Of a stretch of DNA of 64,000 nucleotides, positions 1 to 8,842 are shown piece by piece (positions within the stretch are counted from its first letter, which is position 1; the number at the start of each line of letters is the position of its first letter). The position numbers and the translations under genes were made by a program. Below the pieces are notes generated by a model. It was not told the DNA's origin, searched no databases, and saw nothing but the letters and a program-made list of their open reading frames with translations. This DNA comes from Burkholderiaceae bacterium (lineage in GTDB: Bacteria > Pseudomonadota > Gammaproteobacteria > Burkholderiales > Burkholderiaceae_B): contig SCSG01000020.1 in assembly GCA_004322135.1 (NCBI GenBank), positions 62,001 through 126,000 on the forward strand, read 5' to 3'.

Positions 1-945
1 GCGTTCGACTGGAGCTGCGACTATTATTTGCAGCATGGCCGCATGATGCCCGAAGATGGCCTCGCCCAGATTCGTCACCATGACGCCGTCTTTCTGGGTG
101 CTGTGGGGTTTCCCGGTGTGCCCGATCACGTCTCCCTTGGCGGGTTGCTGCTGGCGATTCGACGCGGCTTTCAGCAGTATGCCAATATCCGCCCCATACG
201 CCTGATGCCCGGTGTCCGGTCCCCGCTGGCTGACCGCAAGCTGGGCGACATAGACATGATTGTGGTGCGAGAAAATACCGAAGGCGAATATTCCAGTATT
301 GGGGGCCTGATGGCAGTGGATACGCCCGAGGAGGCCGCCATTCAGGTCAGTACGTTTTCGCGAAAGGGCGTGGACCGCATTCTGAAATATGCGTTTGAAA
401 CGGCGCGCCAGCGCAAGGCAAAGCACGTCACGTCTGCGACCAAATCCAATGGCCTGGCCATTACCATGCCGTATTGGGACAAGCGTTTCAAGCTTATGGC
501 AGAGCACTACCCCGACGTGAAGACAGATCAGTATCACATTGATATTCTGGCAGCGCAGTTCGTGATGAATCCACAACGCTTCGACGTCGTCGTCGCGTCC
601 AACCTGTTCGGCGACATCTTGTCAGACCTTGGACCGGCCTGTACCGGGACGATAGGCATTGCCCCTTCCGCCAACCTGAATCCGGAAAAAGAGTTCCCTT
701 CCATGTTCGAGCCTGTGCATGGTTCGGCGCCCGACATCTATGGGCAGAACATTGCCAACCCGATCGGCCAGATCTGGTCCGGGGCGTTGCTGCTGGAGCA
801 TCTTGGCCAGGCGCAGGCTGCGGCGGCCATTGTGCGCGGCATCGAGCATGTTCTTCAATCGGGACCCAGGACGCGTGACATGGGCGGGAAGGCCTCGACG
901 AGCGAGGTCGGACAGGCTATCGCCCAGGCTGTGGGAACGGTGTAA
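1..945 (+). CDS. dmlA: D-malate / tartrate dehydrogenase (decarboxylating), 5' end outside window
   Basis: NAD-dependent, metal-requiring beta-decarboxylating dehydrogenase of the isopropylmalate/isocitrate dehydrogenase family, oxidising D-malate (or tartrate) to pyruvate or a related oxo acid. The frame is open from base 1 (AFDWSCDYYLQHGRMMPEDG...), so about 45 N-terminal residues lie outside. Family marks are VVRENTEGEYSS, the SATKSNGLAI segment, the HIDILAAQFV lysine/aspartate region, the metal-binding SNLFGDILSDLGP motif and the nucleotide loop EPVHGSAPDIYGQNIANP. The text closely matches what I know of E. coli DmlA and Pseudomonas TtuC. It is followed after 16 bases by a ketopantoate-reductase-like gene, so a shared hydroxy-acid operon is likely. 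The exact substrate (D-malate, tartrate or a 3-alkylmalate) cannot be told from sequence. Confidence 0.9.
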   Translation, partial: AFDWSCDYYLQHGRMMPEDGLAQIRHHDAVFLGAVGFPGVPDHVSLGGLLLAIRRGFQQYANIRPIRLMPGVRSPLADRKLGDIDMIVVRENTEGEYSSIGGLMAVDTPEEAAIQVSTFSRKGVDRILKYAFETARQRKAKHVTSATKSNGLAITMPYWDKRFKLMAEHYPDVKTDQYHIDILAAQFVMNPQRFDVVVASNLFGDILSDLGPACTGTIGIAPSANLNPEKEFPSMFEPVHGSAPDIYGQNIANPIGQIWSGALLLEHLGQAQAAAAIVRGIEHVLQSGPRTRDMGGKASTSEVGQAIAQAVGTV

Positions 946-961
946 TTCTAAAAGGAAACTC

Positions 962-1903
962 ATGAGAATTCTGATACTTGGTGCGGGTGGGATTGGTGGC
1001 ATCGTTGGTGGGCGATTGGCGCAAAATGGCGCGGACGTTACTTTCCTGGTGCGCGACGCTCGCAAGAAAATACTGGACGCGAAGGGCTTGCAAATCGAGA
1101 GCCCCTACGGCAATGCCTCTATTCCGGTCACAGCCAGGCTGGATAAAGAAATTACTGACCATTACGACTTGGTTCTGCTTGCCTGCAAGGCTTATGACCT
1201 TGACTCTGCGATTGCGTCGATTCGTCCCGCCATGGGGCCGTCGTCTTGTGTGCTGCCGATCCTGAACGGAATGGCACACATCAAGCGCCTCAACGACGAG
1301 TTCGGGGCGCAAAGGGTGCTGGGCGGCACCATCAAGATGCAGGCCACGCTCACTCCAGATGGAGGGGTGCGGCAGCTTAGCGACTGGCAGACGCTGACCT
1401 TTGGTGAACAGGATGGCCACGCGAGCCCGCGGACTGCCGAGTTCAAGGCTCTGCTGGACAAGACGGGTATTGATGTCAAGCTCACCGAGCATGTCATGCA
1501 GGCGCTGTGGTCGAAGATGGTTCATCTTGCGACCGCTGCGGGGATGACTTGTCTGATGCGCGCGAACATCGGAGAAATTGCCCGCACGCCCGAGGGTACG
1601 GCACTTCTGCGTCGCTTCCTGCTAATGAACGCAGATATTGCGGGCCATGCGGGCTATCGGCCCAATGACGAATTCCTTGAGGGGTATATGAAGCTGTTTG
1701 GTCAGACCGACGCGCGCTACGAGGCCTCGATGCTAAGGGACCTGGAGCGCGGCGGGCGTATCGAGTCGGAGCAGATCCTGGGTGACATGCTGGTCCAATG
1801 CCGTGCAGCGGGTCTTGACGATGCCTTGCATCTTGCCGCCTACACGCACGTCAAGTCCTACGAGCAAAGACGGGACGCGGGAAGGCTGCCGGGGCATTCG
1901 TGA
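962..1903 (+). CDS. Ketopantoate reductase (ApbA/PanE) family protein
   Basis: 313-residue NADP-dependent 2-oxo/hydroxy-acid oxidoreductase. The N-terminal Rossmann fold has GAGGIGG at residues 7-13; the middle holds the LLACKAYDLDSAI segment with the family lysine; the C-terminal helical domain contains LWSKMVHLATAAGMTCLMR. The start is the ATG at 962, preceded by aaaaGGAAact, a good ribosome site; the open frame runs further upstream inside dmlA. The distance to dmlA is 16 bases and the next gene starts 24 bases downstream. A true panE for CoA synthesis is possible, but placement in a hydroxy-acid operon and a second paralog at 59751-60665 point to a catabolic role. The function is inferred from context. 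Confidence 0.85.
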   Translation: MRILILGAGGIGGIVGGRLAQNGADVTFLVRDARKKILDAKGLQIESPYGNASIPVTARLDKEITDHYDLVLLACKAYDLDSAIASIRPAMGPSSCVLPILNGMAHIKRLNDEFGAQRVLGGTIKMQATLTPDGGVRQLSDWQTLTFGEQDGHASPRTAEFKALLDKTGIDVKLTEHVMQALWSKMVHLATAAGMTCLMRANIGEIARTPEGTALLRRFLLMNADIAGHAGYRPNDEFLEGYMKLFGQTDARYEASMLRDLERGGRIESEQILGDMLVQCRAAGLDDALHLAAYTHVKSYEQRRDAGRLPGHS

Positions 1904-1927
1904 TGGTGTGTCAAGGATGGAAGAAAA

Positions 1928-2617
1928 ATGACGACGCTGGATATTCTATGCGCGGGCGCAACGAAGGCTGCCATGATGGATTTTTCCACGTGGCTTGCCC
2001 AGCGTTCCGATATCGGCCTGAACTTCACCTTCGGGCCGGTGGGGCAGTTGAAGGAGCGGATCCTTTCAGGTGCGGGTGGGCAGCTCTACGTGCTTAGCAG
2101 GCCGGCACTGCAGAACCTTTCGGAGGTGGGCAGGGTGCAGCCCGAGACGATTGCGGACGTTGGTACGGTGGGTGTGGGCGTGGCTGTGCGCAAGGGAGCG
2201 GCCGTTCCAGACGTCTCAAGTGTCGACGCCTTGCGCCGGGCGCTGCTTGATGCGCAATCCATTTGCTATGGCGATCCGGCGCGCGGTGATTCAAGCGGAA
2301 TCCATTTTGCCTCGGTGATCGACCGCCTTGGCATTCGGGAAGCGGTCGAACCAAAACTTGTGCTCGCGCCTATGGGCCTTGAAGTGGTGCGGATGGTGGC
2401 GGGTGGTGAAGTGCAGCTTGGTGCGACGCAGTCCGCGGTTATCCTTGCGAATCCGGGCGTCGCTCTTGCCGGGCTGCTGCCCGAACCGTTGCAGCACCTT
2501 ACGACTTACGCGGCGGGTTTGGCGGTGGCGGCTAGTGATGCCGCTCACCAGGTTCTGAAGTCCCTGATGTCCGACGAGGCCCGGCCGCTTTTCGAGCGTG
2601 CCGGCCTGCACGTGTAA
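1928..2617 (+). CDS. ModA-like substrate-binding-domain protein without signal peptide
   Basis: 229-residue type II periplasmic-binding fold of the kind annotated as molybdate-type substrate-binding protein. It starts MTTLDILCAGATKAAM with no hydrophobic leader, so it is predicted cytoplasmic, unlike true ModA. Typical fold marks are the GPVGQLKERILSG loop, DVGTVGVGVAVRKGA, the YGDPARGDSSG hinge and QLGATQSAVI. It is the last gene of the dmlA/ketopantoate-reductase-like operon; such soluble members recur in organic-acid operons, where their job is unknown. It could be a ligand sensor or a carrier lacking a transporter. Fold confidence is good; the ligand is unknown. Confidence 0.75.
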   Translation: MTTLDILCAGATKAAMMDFSTWLAQRSDIGLNFTFGPVGQLKERILSGAGGQLYVLSRPALQNLSEVGRVQPETIADVGTVGVGVAVRKGAAVPDVSSVDALRRALLDAQSICYGDPARGDSSGIHFASVIDRLGIREAVEPKLVLAPMGLEVVRMVAGGEVQLGATQSAVILANPGVALAGLLPEPLQHLTTYAAGLAVAASDAAHQVLKSLMSDEARPLFERAGLHV

Positions 2618-2674
2618 GGCGGGTGTCGGCCTGGGATTGTTTCTGCCTGGTTGTTAAGTCCGCCCTGGCACCTT

Positions 2675-2696
2675 CGGCGTTGCAATTGCAACGCCG
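2675..2696. repeat. 22-bp perfect palindrome in spacer
   Basis: CGGCGTTGCAATTGCAACGCCG reads identically on both strands (11 + 11 bases, no loop). It lies in the 216-bp spacer between the convergent ModA-like gene and rhlE. A shorter hairpin (CCCCTGAAGGGG) follows about 10 bases to the right. Neither has a clear T-tract, so it may be a bidirectional transcription end or a protein site. Confidence 0.6.
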
Positions 2697-2833
2697 TTCC
2701 AGCGGCCCCTGAAGGGGTCTGCATGATACTGATGATGGTACGTGAAGGGCTGCTACCGTAACGCCGTTTCAACGTGCTCCATCAACGGCTTTACGCTGCT
2801 GATGGTGGCACGGTACGGTTGCAGGCAGAAGGC

Positions 2834-4750
2834 TTAGCTTTGCGTGGCCGGTTTGCTGCCGAAGCCGGGGCGCGCAGGACGGTCGGCGAATTTGGCCGGT
2901 GCCTTGTGGTTGAAGTCGCTGCGTGGTGCTGCAGAGCGGTCACTAAACGAGGTGTGAGCACTGCGGGCGGGCTTGCCCTCGTACGCCGGACGCTCCGCGC
3001 GCGGCGCATTGAAAGACCTGCCTGACGCCGGTTTGTCGTCCCGCGCTGTGCGGTTGCCAAAGCCCCCCCGGTCACTGAAGCTGCTCTGGCGATCACCGAA
3101 GCTTGCACGGTCGCGGCTTCGCGCCTCGGGTTTGCTGCGGTCGCCGAAGCTGCTGGTATGGCCACCGAAGCTGCTGCGCTGGGTCAGGTTGCTGCGTGCG
3201 TTGTCGTCCTTGTAGCCGCCGCGCCGATCTTCATTGCGGCTTGTGAAACTGCGACGCTCTTCCCCTCCGAAGCTGCGTTCTGCGCCTTGGCCGGCGTAGC
3301 CGCGATCCTGTTTGCGCGCAAAGCGGTCGTCGTGGACACGTTCGCCGCTGGCAGGCCGGCTTTCGTAGGCCCGCTTGTCGTCAAAGCGGGGCTTGCCCGC
3401 GAACGACGGCTTGTCATTAAAACCGGAGTCGCCATTGCGGGCGTACTCGGGTTTGCCGCCGAAGCCGGGCTTGGCGTTGCGAGGGTAGCCGGATTTGCTG
3501 CCAAACCCGGTGCTGCGGGCGTGGCTGGGCTTGCCACCGAAGCCACCTCGACCGGCACTGCCGCCGAAGCTTTTGCCACCCTTGCGATCCGTGTAGGTGG
3601 GCCTTACGGTTTTCTTGGGCTCCAGGCCTTCGATGACGTTGGTCGGGATGGGCTGTCCGATGAAGTGTTCGATGCGTCGAACTTTGTGGCGCTCTGAATG
3701 CATGGCCAGGGTAAAGGCCAGGCCGCTGTGCCCGGCCCGGCCGGTGCGGCCGATGCGGTGCGTGTAGTCTTCAGGCTGCATGGGCAGGTCGTAGTTGATG
3801 GCGTGACTGATGCCCTGCACGTCGATGCCGCGCGCTGCCACGTCGGTGGCCACGAGGATGCGCAACTGGTGCCGTTGCAGCAGGCCCAGTGTGCGGGTGC
3901 GCTGGCGCTGGTTCATGTCGCCATGCAACGCCGCCGCCGAGAAACCCTCGTCGGCCAGACGGTTGGCGAGATCGTCGGCACCGCGCTTGGTGGCCGTAAA
4001 CACAATGGCCTGGTCCAGGTTCGTGTCGCGCAGCAGGTGATCCAGCAGGCGCATCTTGTGGCCGTTGTCGTCCGCATACAGCAGGCTTTGCGTGATGTTT
4101 GTGTGTTGCTTGTGGTGGCCCGAAACTTCGATCTGTTCGGCGTTGCGCATCATCTTGCCGGCCATGTTGGCGATCGAGCCGTCCAGCGTGGCCGAGAACA
4201 GCAGCGTCTGCCGCTGTTCGGGAACGCGCGACACGATGGTTTCAATATCTTCAATGAAGCCCATGTCCAGCATGCGGTCGGCTTCGTCCAGCACCAGTGT
4301 ATGCACGGTGGAAAGATTGACCCGACCAGACTGAAGGTGGTCGATGAGGCGGCCGGGTGTGGCAACCAGCACGTCAACGCGGCGCGACAGGGCCTTCAGC
4401 TGCGCGCCGTAGGGCATGCCGCCCACGACCGTCGCGATGCGCAGGTCCTTGATGTGAGCGCCATAGGTTTTGGTGGCGGCGGCTATTTGCATGGCCAGTT
4501 CGCGCGTGGGAGTCAGCACCAGTACTTGCACGCCCGTGCCTTTGCCGGCAGGTGTGTTGGCGATGCGGCTAAGCGCGGGCAGCATGAAGGCAGCGGTTTT
4601 TCCGCTTCCGGTTTGTGCCGACACCATAAGGTCCAGCCCTTGCAGGGCCTTGGGTATGGAAGCAAGCTGAACCGGCGTTGGTTCGGTGAAACCTGCCTTG
4701 GCGACGGCCGACAGAATGACGGGCGCAAGGCCGAGGTTTTCAAAAGACAT
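2834..4750 (-). CDS. rhlE: ATP-dependent DEAD-box RNA helicase RhlE
   Basis: 638-residue DEAD-box helicase acting in ribosome assembly and RNA turnover. The Q motif is near residues 21-28, motif I is AQTGSGKT (45-52), motif II is LDEADRMLDMGF, motif III is LLFSATLD and motif VI is HRIGRTGRAG. The core ends near residue 385 and is followed by about 250 residues of low-complexity Gly/Arg/Ser/Phe/Lys tail with degenerate FGGKP/FGDR/SFSDR repeats, typical of RNA-binding tails in this subfamily. The start is the ATG at 4750 (MSFENLGL), chosen because AGGA sits six bases upstream and the domain begins there; an in-frame extension to 4843 looks non-coding. The long tail is the only unusual point. 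Confidence 0.93.
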   Translation of the reverse strand: MSFENLGLAPVILSAVAKAGFTEPTPVQLASIPKALQGLDLMVSAQTGSGKTAAFMLPALSRIANTPAGKGTGVQVLVLTPTRELAMQIAAATKTYGAHIKDLRIATVVGGMPYGAQLKALSRRVDVLVATPGRLIDHLQSGRVNLSTVHTLVLDEADRMLDMGFIEDIETIVSRVPEQRQTLLFSATLDGSIANMAGKMMRNAEQIEVSGHHKQHTNITQSLLYADDNGHKMRLLDHLLRDTNLDQAIVFTATKRGADDLANRLADEGFSAAALHGDMNQRQRTRTLGLLQRHQLRILVATDVAARGIDVQGISHAINYDLPMQPEDYTHRIGRTGRAGHSGLAFTLAMHSERHKVRRIEHFIGQPIPTNVIEGLEPKKTVRPTYTDRKGGKSFGGSAGRGGFGGKPSHARSTGFGSKSGYPRNAKPGFGGKPEYARNGDSGFNDKPSFAGKPRFDDKRAYESRPASGERVHDDRFARKQDRGYAGQGAERSFGGEERRSFTSRNEDRRGGYKDDNARSNLTQRSSFGGHTSSFGDRSKPEARSRDRASFGDRQSSFSDRGGFGNRTARDDKPASGRSFNAPRAERPAYEGKPARSAHTSFSDRSAAPRSDFNHKAPAKFADRPARPGFGSKPATQS

Positions 4751-5175
4751 ACAAGATCCTTTGCCGCTGAAGCGGCATGCACTAGCGCAAGGCATGTGGA
4801 AGTGGGCCCATGCGCTGGTTGATTGGAGCATCGTGCCGACCAATCAACCTTATGTGCAGCGTGTGCGTGGCACAGGCAACGGAAAAAGGCTCGGGGGTCA
4901 GGGAGCGATGGCGTGCGACATGGGTGCTGAAGATTCAGTCAACTGCTATGACACGGCATGTACCGTGTGAGAATGTCGACGCATTGAGAAATGCAGTGCC
5001 AAGATTATAAGCGTGGAATGCTTATTAGTGAAAGTACTGTGTTGTAACGAAGAGACAATCGTCATGGTGGCTGTTGCCGCAGGACGAGCTTGGAGTGGCC
5101 GTGCGTGGTGACCCGCGCAATGGGATGCAAGCCAGGTCAAGCGGCCTTCTGCACAACGAATAAGTCGCACCCTGC
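4751..5175. other. Intergenic region upstream of rhlE
   Basis: 425 bases between the rhlE start and the ung stop, both on the minus strand. I see no convincing ORF. It holds a 10-bp inverted repeat (4817-4849, listed separately) and a weaker ATAAGC/GCTTAT repeat at 5007-5025. It is presumably the rhlE promoter and a long 5' leader. Confidence 0.5.
4817..4849. promoter_or_regulatory. Inverted repeat GGTTGATTGG/CCAATCAACC upstream of rhlE
   Basis: GGTTGATTGG (4817-4826) and CCAATCAACC (4840-4849) are perfect complements separated by 13 bases. They lie 67-99 bases upstream of the rhlE ATG on the minus strand. It could be an operator or a stem in the 5' leader, where cold-inducible helicase genes often carry structure. 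The role is inferred. Confidence 0.45.
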
Positions 5176-5931
5176 TCAGTCTTCGTCGCGCAGCCAGTCT
5201 ATGGTCGGCTGCCCGTGGCTTTCCAGCCATTGATTGGCCTGCTTGAAGTGCCCGCAGCCGATGAATGGTTTGGGCGGGCGCTGGGCCGACAGGGGTGAGG
5301 GGTGGTTTGCCGTCAGGACGAGGGTGGGTGGGCTGCCCGCCGTGTCGGGTATGAGGTTGCGTTTGGCCTGGGCATGATTGCCCCAAAACATGAATACTTT
5401 GGGCTGCGGCGCGTGGGCGACACATTGGATGAGCGCGTCGGTGACAGCTTCCCATCCCTTTCTGGTGTGCGAGGCGGGTTGGTCGGCTTCCACCGTAAGC
5501 ACGGTGTTCAGCAGCAACACGCCTTGCCTGGCCCAGCGCGCGAGGTTGTTCGATTGCCGGGTGAAGGTCTCGGGGTATTCCAGCGCAAGCTCTTTGAACA
5601 TATTGCGCAGGCTGGGCGGGCAGGGGCAGGTTTTTGGTACGGAAAAAGCCAGCCCCTGTGCCTGGTTGGCGCCGTGGTAGGGGTCCTGCCCCAGTACGAT
5701 GACGTGCACCGTTTCCGGGGTGAGGTCGCGCAGGGCGCGAAAGGGCGTGGCCGGATAGATTTGAGCGCCGGCACGTAGCCGCGTGGACAGGAACTGGTTG
5801 AGCGATCGCAACGCCTTTTGGGTGGCTGGCGCCGCCAACGCCTTCTGCCATACAGGCGCCAATTGGTCGAGGTGGGGACTGAGGTTTCCGGTTAGGCGGT
5901 TCAGGACGGCGGCGGTGGTGCGGGCGATCAT
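5176..5931 (-). CDS. ung: Uracil-DNA glycosylase, family 1
   Basis: 251-residue base-excision repair enzyme removing uracil from DNA. The water-activating motif GQDPYHG, the uracil-binding LLLNTVLTVE segment, FMFWGNHAQAK and the minor-groove loop NHPSPLSAQR are all present. The length is somewhat above the 220-230 of the E. coli enzyme because of an N-terminal extension. It follows the HIT gene in the same direction with only 13 bases between, so it may be read from the trp/HIT transcript. Confidence 0.96.
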   Translation of the reverse strand: MIARTTAAVLNRLTGNLSPHLDQLAPVWQKALAAPATQKALRSLNQFLSTRLRAGAQIYPATPFRALRDLTPETVHVIVLGQDPYHGANQAQGLAFSVPKTCPCPPSLRNMFKELALEYPETFTRQSNNLARWARQGVLLLNTVLTVEADQPASHTRKGWEAVTDALIQCVAHAPQPKVFMFWGNHAQAKRNLIPDTAGSPPTLVLTANHPSPLSAQRPPKPFIGCGHFKQANQWLESHGQPTIDWLRDED

Positions 5932-5944
5932 GGTGTGCCTGGCG

Positions 5945-6397
5945 TTACAGCGAGTTTAACGCTACACGCAGCGAGGCGTGGTACGCGGTCAGCAAGCCGT
6001 ACTGCCGCTCGCGAAATACCTCCCAGGCCAACAGCTGTTCGGGGCTGCGTTCGCGCATGGGTGCCCAGATGGCATCCGGATAGCGGCTGTCCAGCGGCCA
6101 GCGCGGGATCACATGCCAATGAATGTGCGGTACGTAGTTGCCAAGCTGGGCCACGTTGACTTTGCCCGGCATAAGCTCGACGCGCATGACGCCTTCCACC
6201 AGCCACACGACATCCATGATGTGGCGGCGGTCGGGCGGCTCCAGATCGGTCATTTCGCAAACGTGGTCGTTCCACGCAACGCGCGTGAACCCCGGATAGT
6301 CCGGGTCTTCGGCGTCGATGACGCGCAGCTTGTCGTTGCGCCAGAGAACGTTGTGGCTGTCGTCGGGCTGGCACAACGCACAGTTGGGGGAATGCAT
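5945..6397 (-). CDS. HIT (histidine triad) family protein
   Basis: 150-residue HIT-fold nucleotide hydrolase or transferase. An N-terminal CALC pair (MHSPNCALC) is followed by the body and the catalytic triad PHIHWHVIPRW. I use the ATG at 6397 because GAGG lies upstream at normal spacing; a GTG at 6415 would also be in frame and would overlap the trpC stop. It sits directly after trpC and before ung on the same strand, an order I associate with Bordetella relatives. The substrate is unknown; HIT proteins of this small type act on adenosine phosphoramidates or dinucleoside polyphosphates. Confidence 0.9.
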   Translation of the reverse strand: MHSPNCALCQPDDSHNVLWRNDKLRVIDAEDPDYPGFTRVAWNDHVCEMTDLEPPDRRHIMDVVWLVEGVMRVELMPGKVNVAQLGNYVPHIHWHVIPRWPLDSRYPDAIWAPMRERSPEQLLAWEVFRERQYGLLTAYHASLRVALNSL

Positions 6398-6414
6398 GAC
6401 GCGGCCTCGTGACA

Positions 6415-7203
6415 CTAGAAGAAGAGTTCCTGCAGGGCCAGGCCTGGCTCTTTGGCACGCATGAAGCGCTCGCCGACGAGGAACGCGTTGACATTGTGCG
6501 ATCGCATGAGGCTTACGTCTTCACGGCTGAAGATGGCACTTTCGGTGACGATGAGCTTGTCCATGGGAACGAGGGGCAGCATGTCGATCGTGTTTTGCAA
6601 CGACGTTTCGAAGGTGCGCAGGTTGCGGTTGTTGATGCCGATAAGGTTGGTTTTCAGTTTCAGCGCGCTCTCCAGTTCTTCGCGACTGTGCACTTCGACC
6701 AGCACGTCCATGCCCAGTTCGATCGACAGGCTTTCAAGCTCGACCATCTGGGCCTTGTCCAGCGCAGCGACAATGAGCAGGATGCAGTCGGCACCCAGCG
6801 CCCGCGCGTGCACGATCTGGTAGGGATCGATGATGAAGTCCTTGCGCAGCACCGGCAGCGAGCAGGCCGCGCGGGCCTGGCGCAGGTGGTCGTACGAGCC
6901 CTGGAAGAACTGCACGTCGGTCAGCACTGACAGACAGGCGGCGCCGTGCGCCGCGTACGACGTGGCGATTTCGGGTGGGTTGAAGTTTTCGCGTATTACC
7001 CCCCTGGACGGCGACGCCTTTTTGATTTCGGCGATTACCGCCGGCTTGCCCTGGGCGATCTTGTCTTTGATGGCTCGTATGAAGCCACGCACGTCCTTGC
7101 GGCTTTTCGCCTCGCGCAGCAGGTCGGCTTCGCTGCGCATTTGACGTGCTGTGGTGACCTCCTTCCTCTTTGTTTCCAGTATTTTCTTCAGGATGTCGTT
7201 CAT
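6415..7203 (-). CDS. trpC: Indole-3-glycerol-phosphate synthase
   Basis: 262-residue monofunctional TIM-barrel enzyme closing the indole ring in tryptophan synthesis. The hallmarks are the N-terminal helix [16 protein letters not shown], the catalytic-lysine region [23 protein letters not shown], the [10 protein letters not shown] motif and [10 protein letters not shown]. No PRAI (TrpF) domain is fused. Its ATG overlaps the trpD stop by four bases, giving translational coupling. It is the fourth trp gene of the operon. Confidence 0.97.
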   Translation of the reverse strand: MNDILKKILETKRKEVTTARQMRSEADLLREAKSRKDVRGFIRAIKDKIAQGKPAVIAEIKKASPSRGVIRENFNPPEIATSYAAHGAACLSVLTDVQFFQGSYDHLRQARAACSLPVLRKDFIIDPYQIVHARALGADCILLIVAALDKAQMVELESLSIELGMDVLVEVHSREELESALKLKTNLIGINNRNLRTFETSLQNTIDMLPLVPMDKLIVTESAIFSREDVSLMRSHNVNAFLVGERFMRAKEPGLALQELFF

Positions 7204-8237
7204 GATTGCAGCTTTTGAGTATAGGCGCGGAACTCTTCTAGTTTCGCTCGTGCCGCGCCGCTGGAAATTTGCTCGAATGCGATTTTCAGGCCTTCTCGTA
7301 TAGAACCCGCCTTGTTACCGGCGTAGATGGCCAAGCCCCCATTCAGCCCCACTATGTTTCGTGCCGCGCCCGGGGTGTTGTCGAGCGCCTGCTTGATTAG
7401 TGTAGCCGACTCGTTGCGGTTGCTGACTTTGATCGAACGGTTCGACATCATGGTCATGCCGAAATCCTCGGGGTGGATCTCGTATTCGCGGATGGTGCCG
7501 TCCTTGAGTTCACCCACCATGGTGGCTGCGCCCAGCGAGGCTTCATCCATGCCGTCCCTGCCGTGCACGATGAGCACGTGCCGCGACCCCAGGCGTTCCA
7601 TCGCGCGCACCTGGATGCCGACGAGGTCCGAGTGGAATACCCCCATGAGCTGATTGGCGGCGTTGGCCGGGTTGGTGAGCGGGCCCAGGATGTTGAAAAT
7701 GGTCTTCACCCCCAGTTCCTTGCGGATGGCCGCCACGTTTTTCATGGCACCGTGATGGGCCGGGGCGAACATGAAGCCGATGCCGGTCTGTTCGATGCTG
7801 TCTGCGATTTGCTCGGGAGTCAGGTTGATGTTGACGCCCAGTGCTTCGACCACATCGGCGCTGCCCGAGGATGACGAGGCGCTGCGTCCGCCGTGCTTGG
7901 CGATTTTCACGCCGGCCGCCGCCGCGACGAACATGGAGGCGGTGGAAATGTTGAAGGTATTGGAGCCGTCGCCGCCCGTGCCGCACATGTCCAGAAGTTC
8001 TTCGGGATGGGGGGTTTGCACGTGCAGTGCGAATTCGCGCATTACCTCGGCGGCCGCGGTGATTTCGCCTATGGTTTCCTTTTTGACGCGCAACCCCATG
8101 ATGAGCGCGGAGGCGATTTGGGGCGAGAGCTCGCCGCGCATCAGAAGACGCATCAATTGCAACATTTCGTCGTGAAAAATTTCACGATGCTCAATACAGC
8201 GAGCCAGGGCTTCAGTAGGGGTAATGGTAGAGGTCAT
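7200..8237 (-). CDS. trpD: Anthranilate phosphoribosyltransferase
   Basis: 345-residue enzyme joining anthranilate to PRPP. The PRPP loop [15 protein letters not shown], the [22 protein letters not shown] region, the magnesium-site motif DEASL and the HPEDFGM segment are all visible. It is of normal length and not fused to the glutamine amidotransferase. It starts 15 bases after trpG and overlaps trpC by four bases. Confidence 0.97.
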   Translation of the reverse strand: MTSTITPTEALARCIEHREIFHDEMLQLMRLLMRGELSPQIASALIMGLRVKKETIGEITAAAEVMREFALHVQTPHPEELLDMCGTGGDGSNTFNISTASMFVAAAAGVKIAKHGGRSASSSSGSADVVEALGVNINLTPEQIADSIEQTGIGFMFAPAHHGAMKNVAAIRKELGVKTIFNILGPLTNPANAANQLMGVFHSDLVGIQVRAMERLGSRHVLIVHGRDGMDEASLGAATMVGELKDGTIREYEIHPEDFGMTMMSNRSIKVSNRNESATLIKQALDNTPGAARNIVGLNGGLAIYAGNKAGSIREGLKIAFEQISSGAARAKLEEFRAYTQKLQS

Positions 8238-8252
8238 GGTGGGTTCCTGTTT

Positions 8253-8816
8253 TCAGATGGTCAGAAAGTTGCGCAGCAGCATGTGGCCGTGCTCGCTGAG
8301 GATGGATTCGGGGTGAAATTGCACGCCGTAGACGGGCAATGTCTTGTGGCGCACTCCCATGATTTCGCCGTCTTCGCTCTCGGCGGTGATCTCCAGGCAG
8401 GCAGGCAGCGACGTGCGCTCAATGACCAGGGAGTGGTAGCGCGTTGCGGTAAAGGGTGATGGCAGGTCCGTGAATACGTCTGAAGCGGCATGCGTAATCG
8501 CCGAAGTTTTGCCATGCATCTGTGTTTTGGCACGAATGATGTTGCCGCCATAAGCAGCGCCAATGGCCTGGTGGCCCAGGCATACGCCCAGAACCGGAAT
8601 CTTTCCTGCGAGCGCCTGGATCAGGTTCACCGAGATCCCCGCCTTGGCAGGCGAGCATGGCCCTGGCGAGATGCACAGGCGGGCAGGCCGCAGCGCGGTG
8701 ATTTCGTCCACGGAGGCTTCGTCGTTGCGCACGACTTTGACCTCTTCGCCCAGTTCGCCAAAGTACTGGACCAGATTGTAGGTAAACGAATCGTAGTTAT
8801 CGAGCATGAGCAGCAT
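8253..8816 (-). CDS. trpG: Anthranilate synthase component II (glutamine amidotransferase)
   Basis: 187-residue class I amidotransferase giving ammonia to TrpE; it may also serve p-aminobenzoate synthesis. It begins [19 protein letters not shown]. The oxyanion segment is [11 protein letters not shown], the nucleophile cysteine lies in [10 protein letters not shown], and the His/Glu pair is in [13 protein letters not shown] use the ATG at 8816; the longer open frame to 8924 lies inside trpE and lacks family similarity. The gap to trpE is 26 bases. Confidence 0.96.
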   Translation of the reverse strand: MLLMLDNYDSFTYNLVQYFGELGEEVKVVRNDEASVDEITALRPARLCISPGPCSPAKAGISVNLIQALAGKIPVLGVCLGHQAIGAAYGGNIIRAKTQMHGKTSAITHAASDVFTDLPSPFTATRYHSLVIERTSLPACLEITAESEDGEIMGVRHKTLPVYGVQFHPESILSEHGHMLLRNFLTI

Positions 8817-8842
8817 GGTGTTCTCCGAACGGTGCACCGGTG

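Noticed and set aside
3698-4822. 374-codon ORF on the plus strand opposite rhlE
   Set aside because: It mirrors the codons of a clear RhlE helicase, shows no family motif, and is a high-GC shadow frame.
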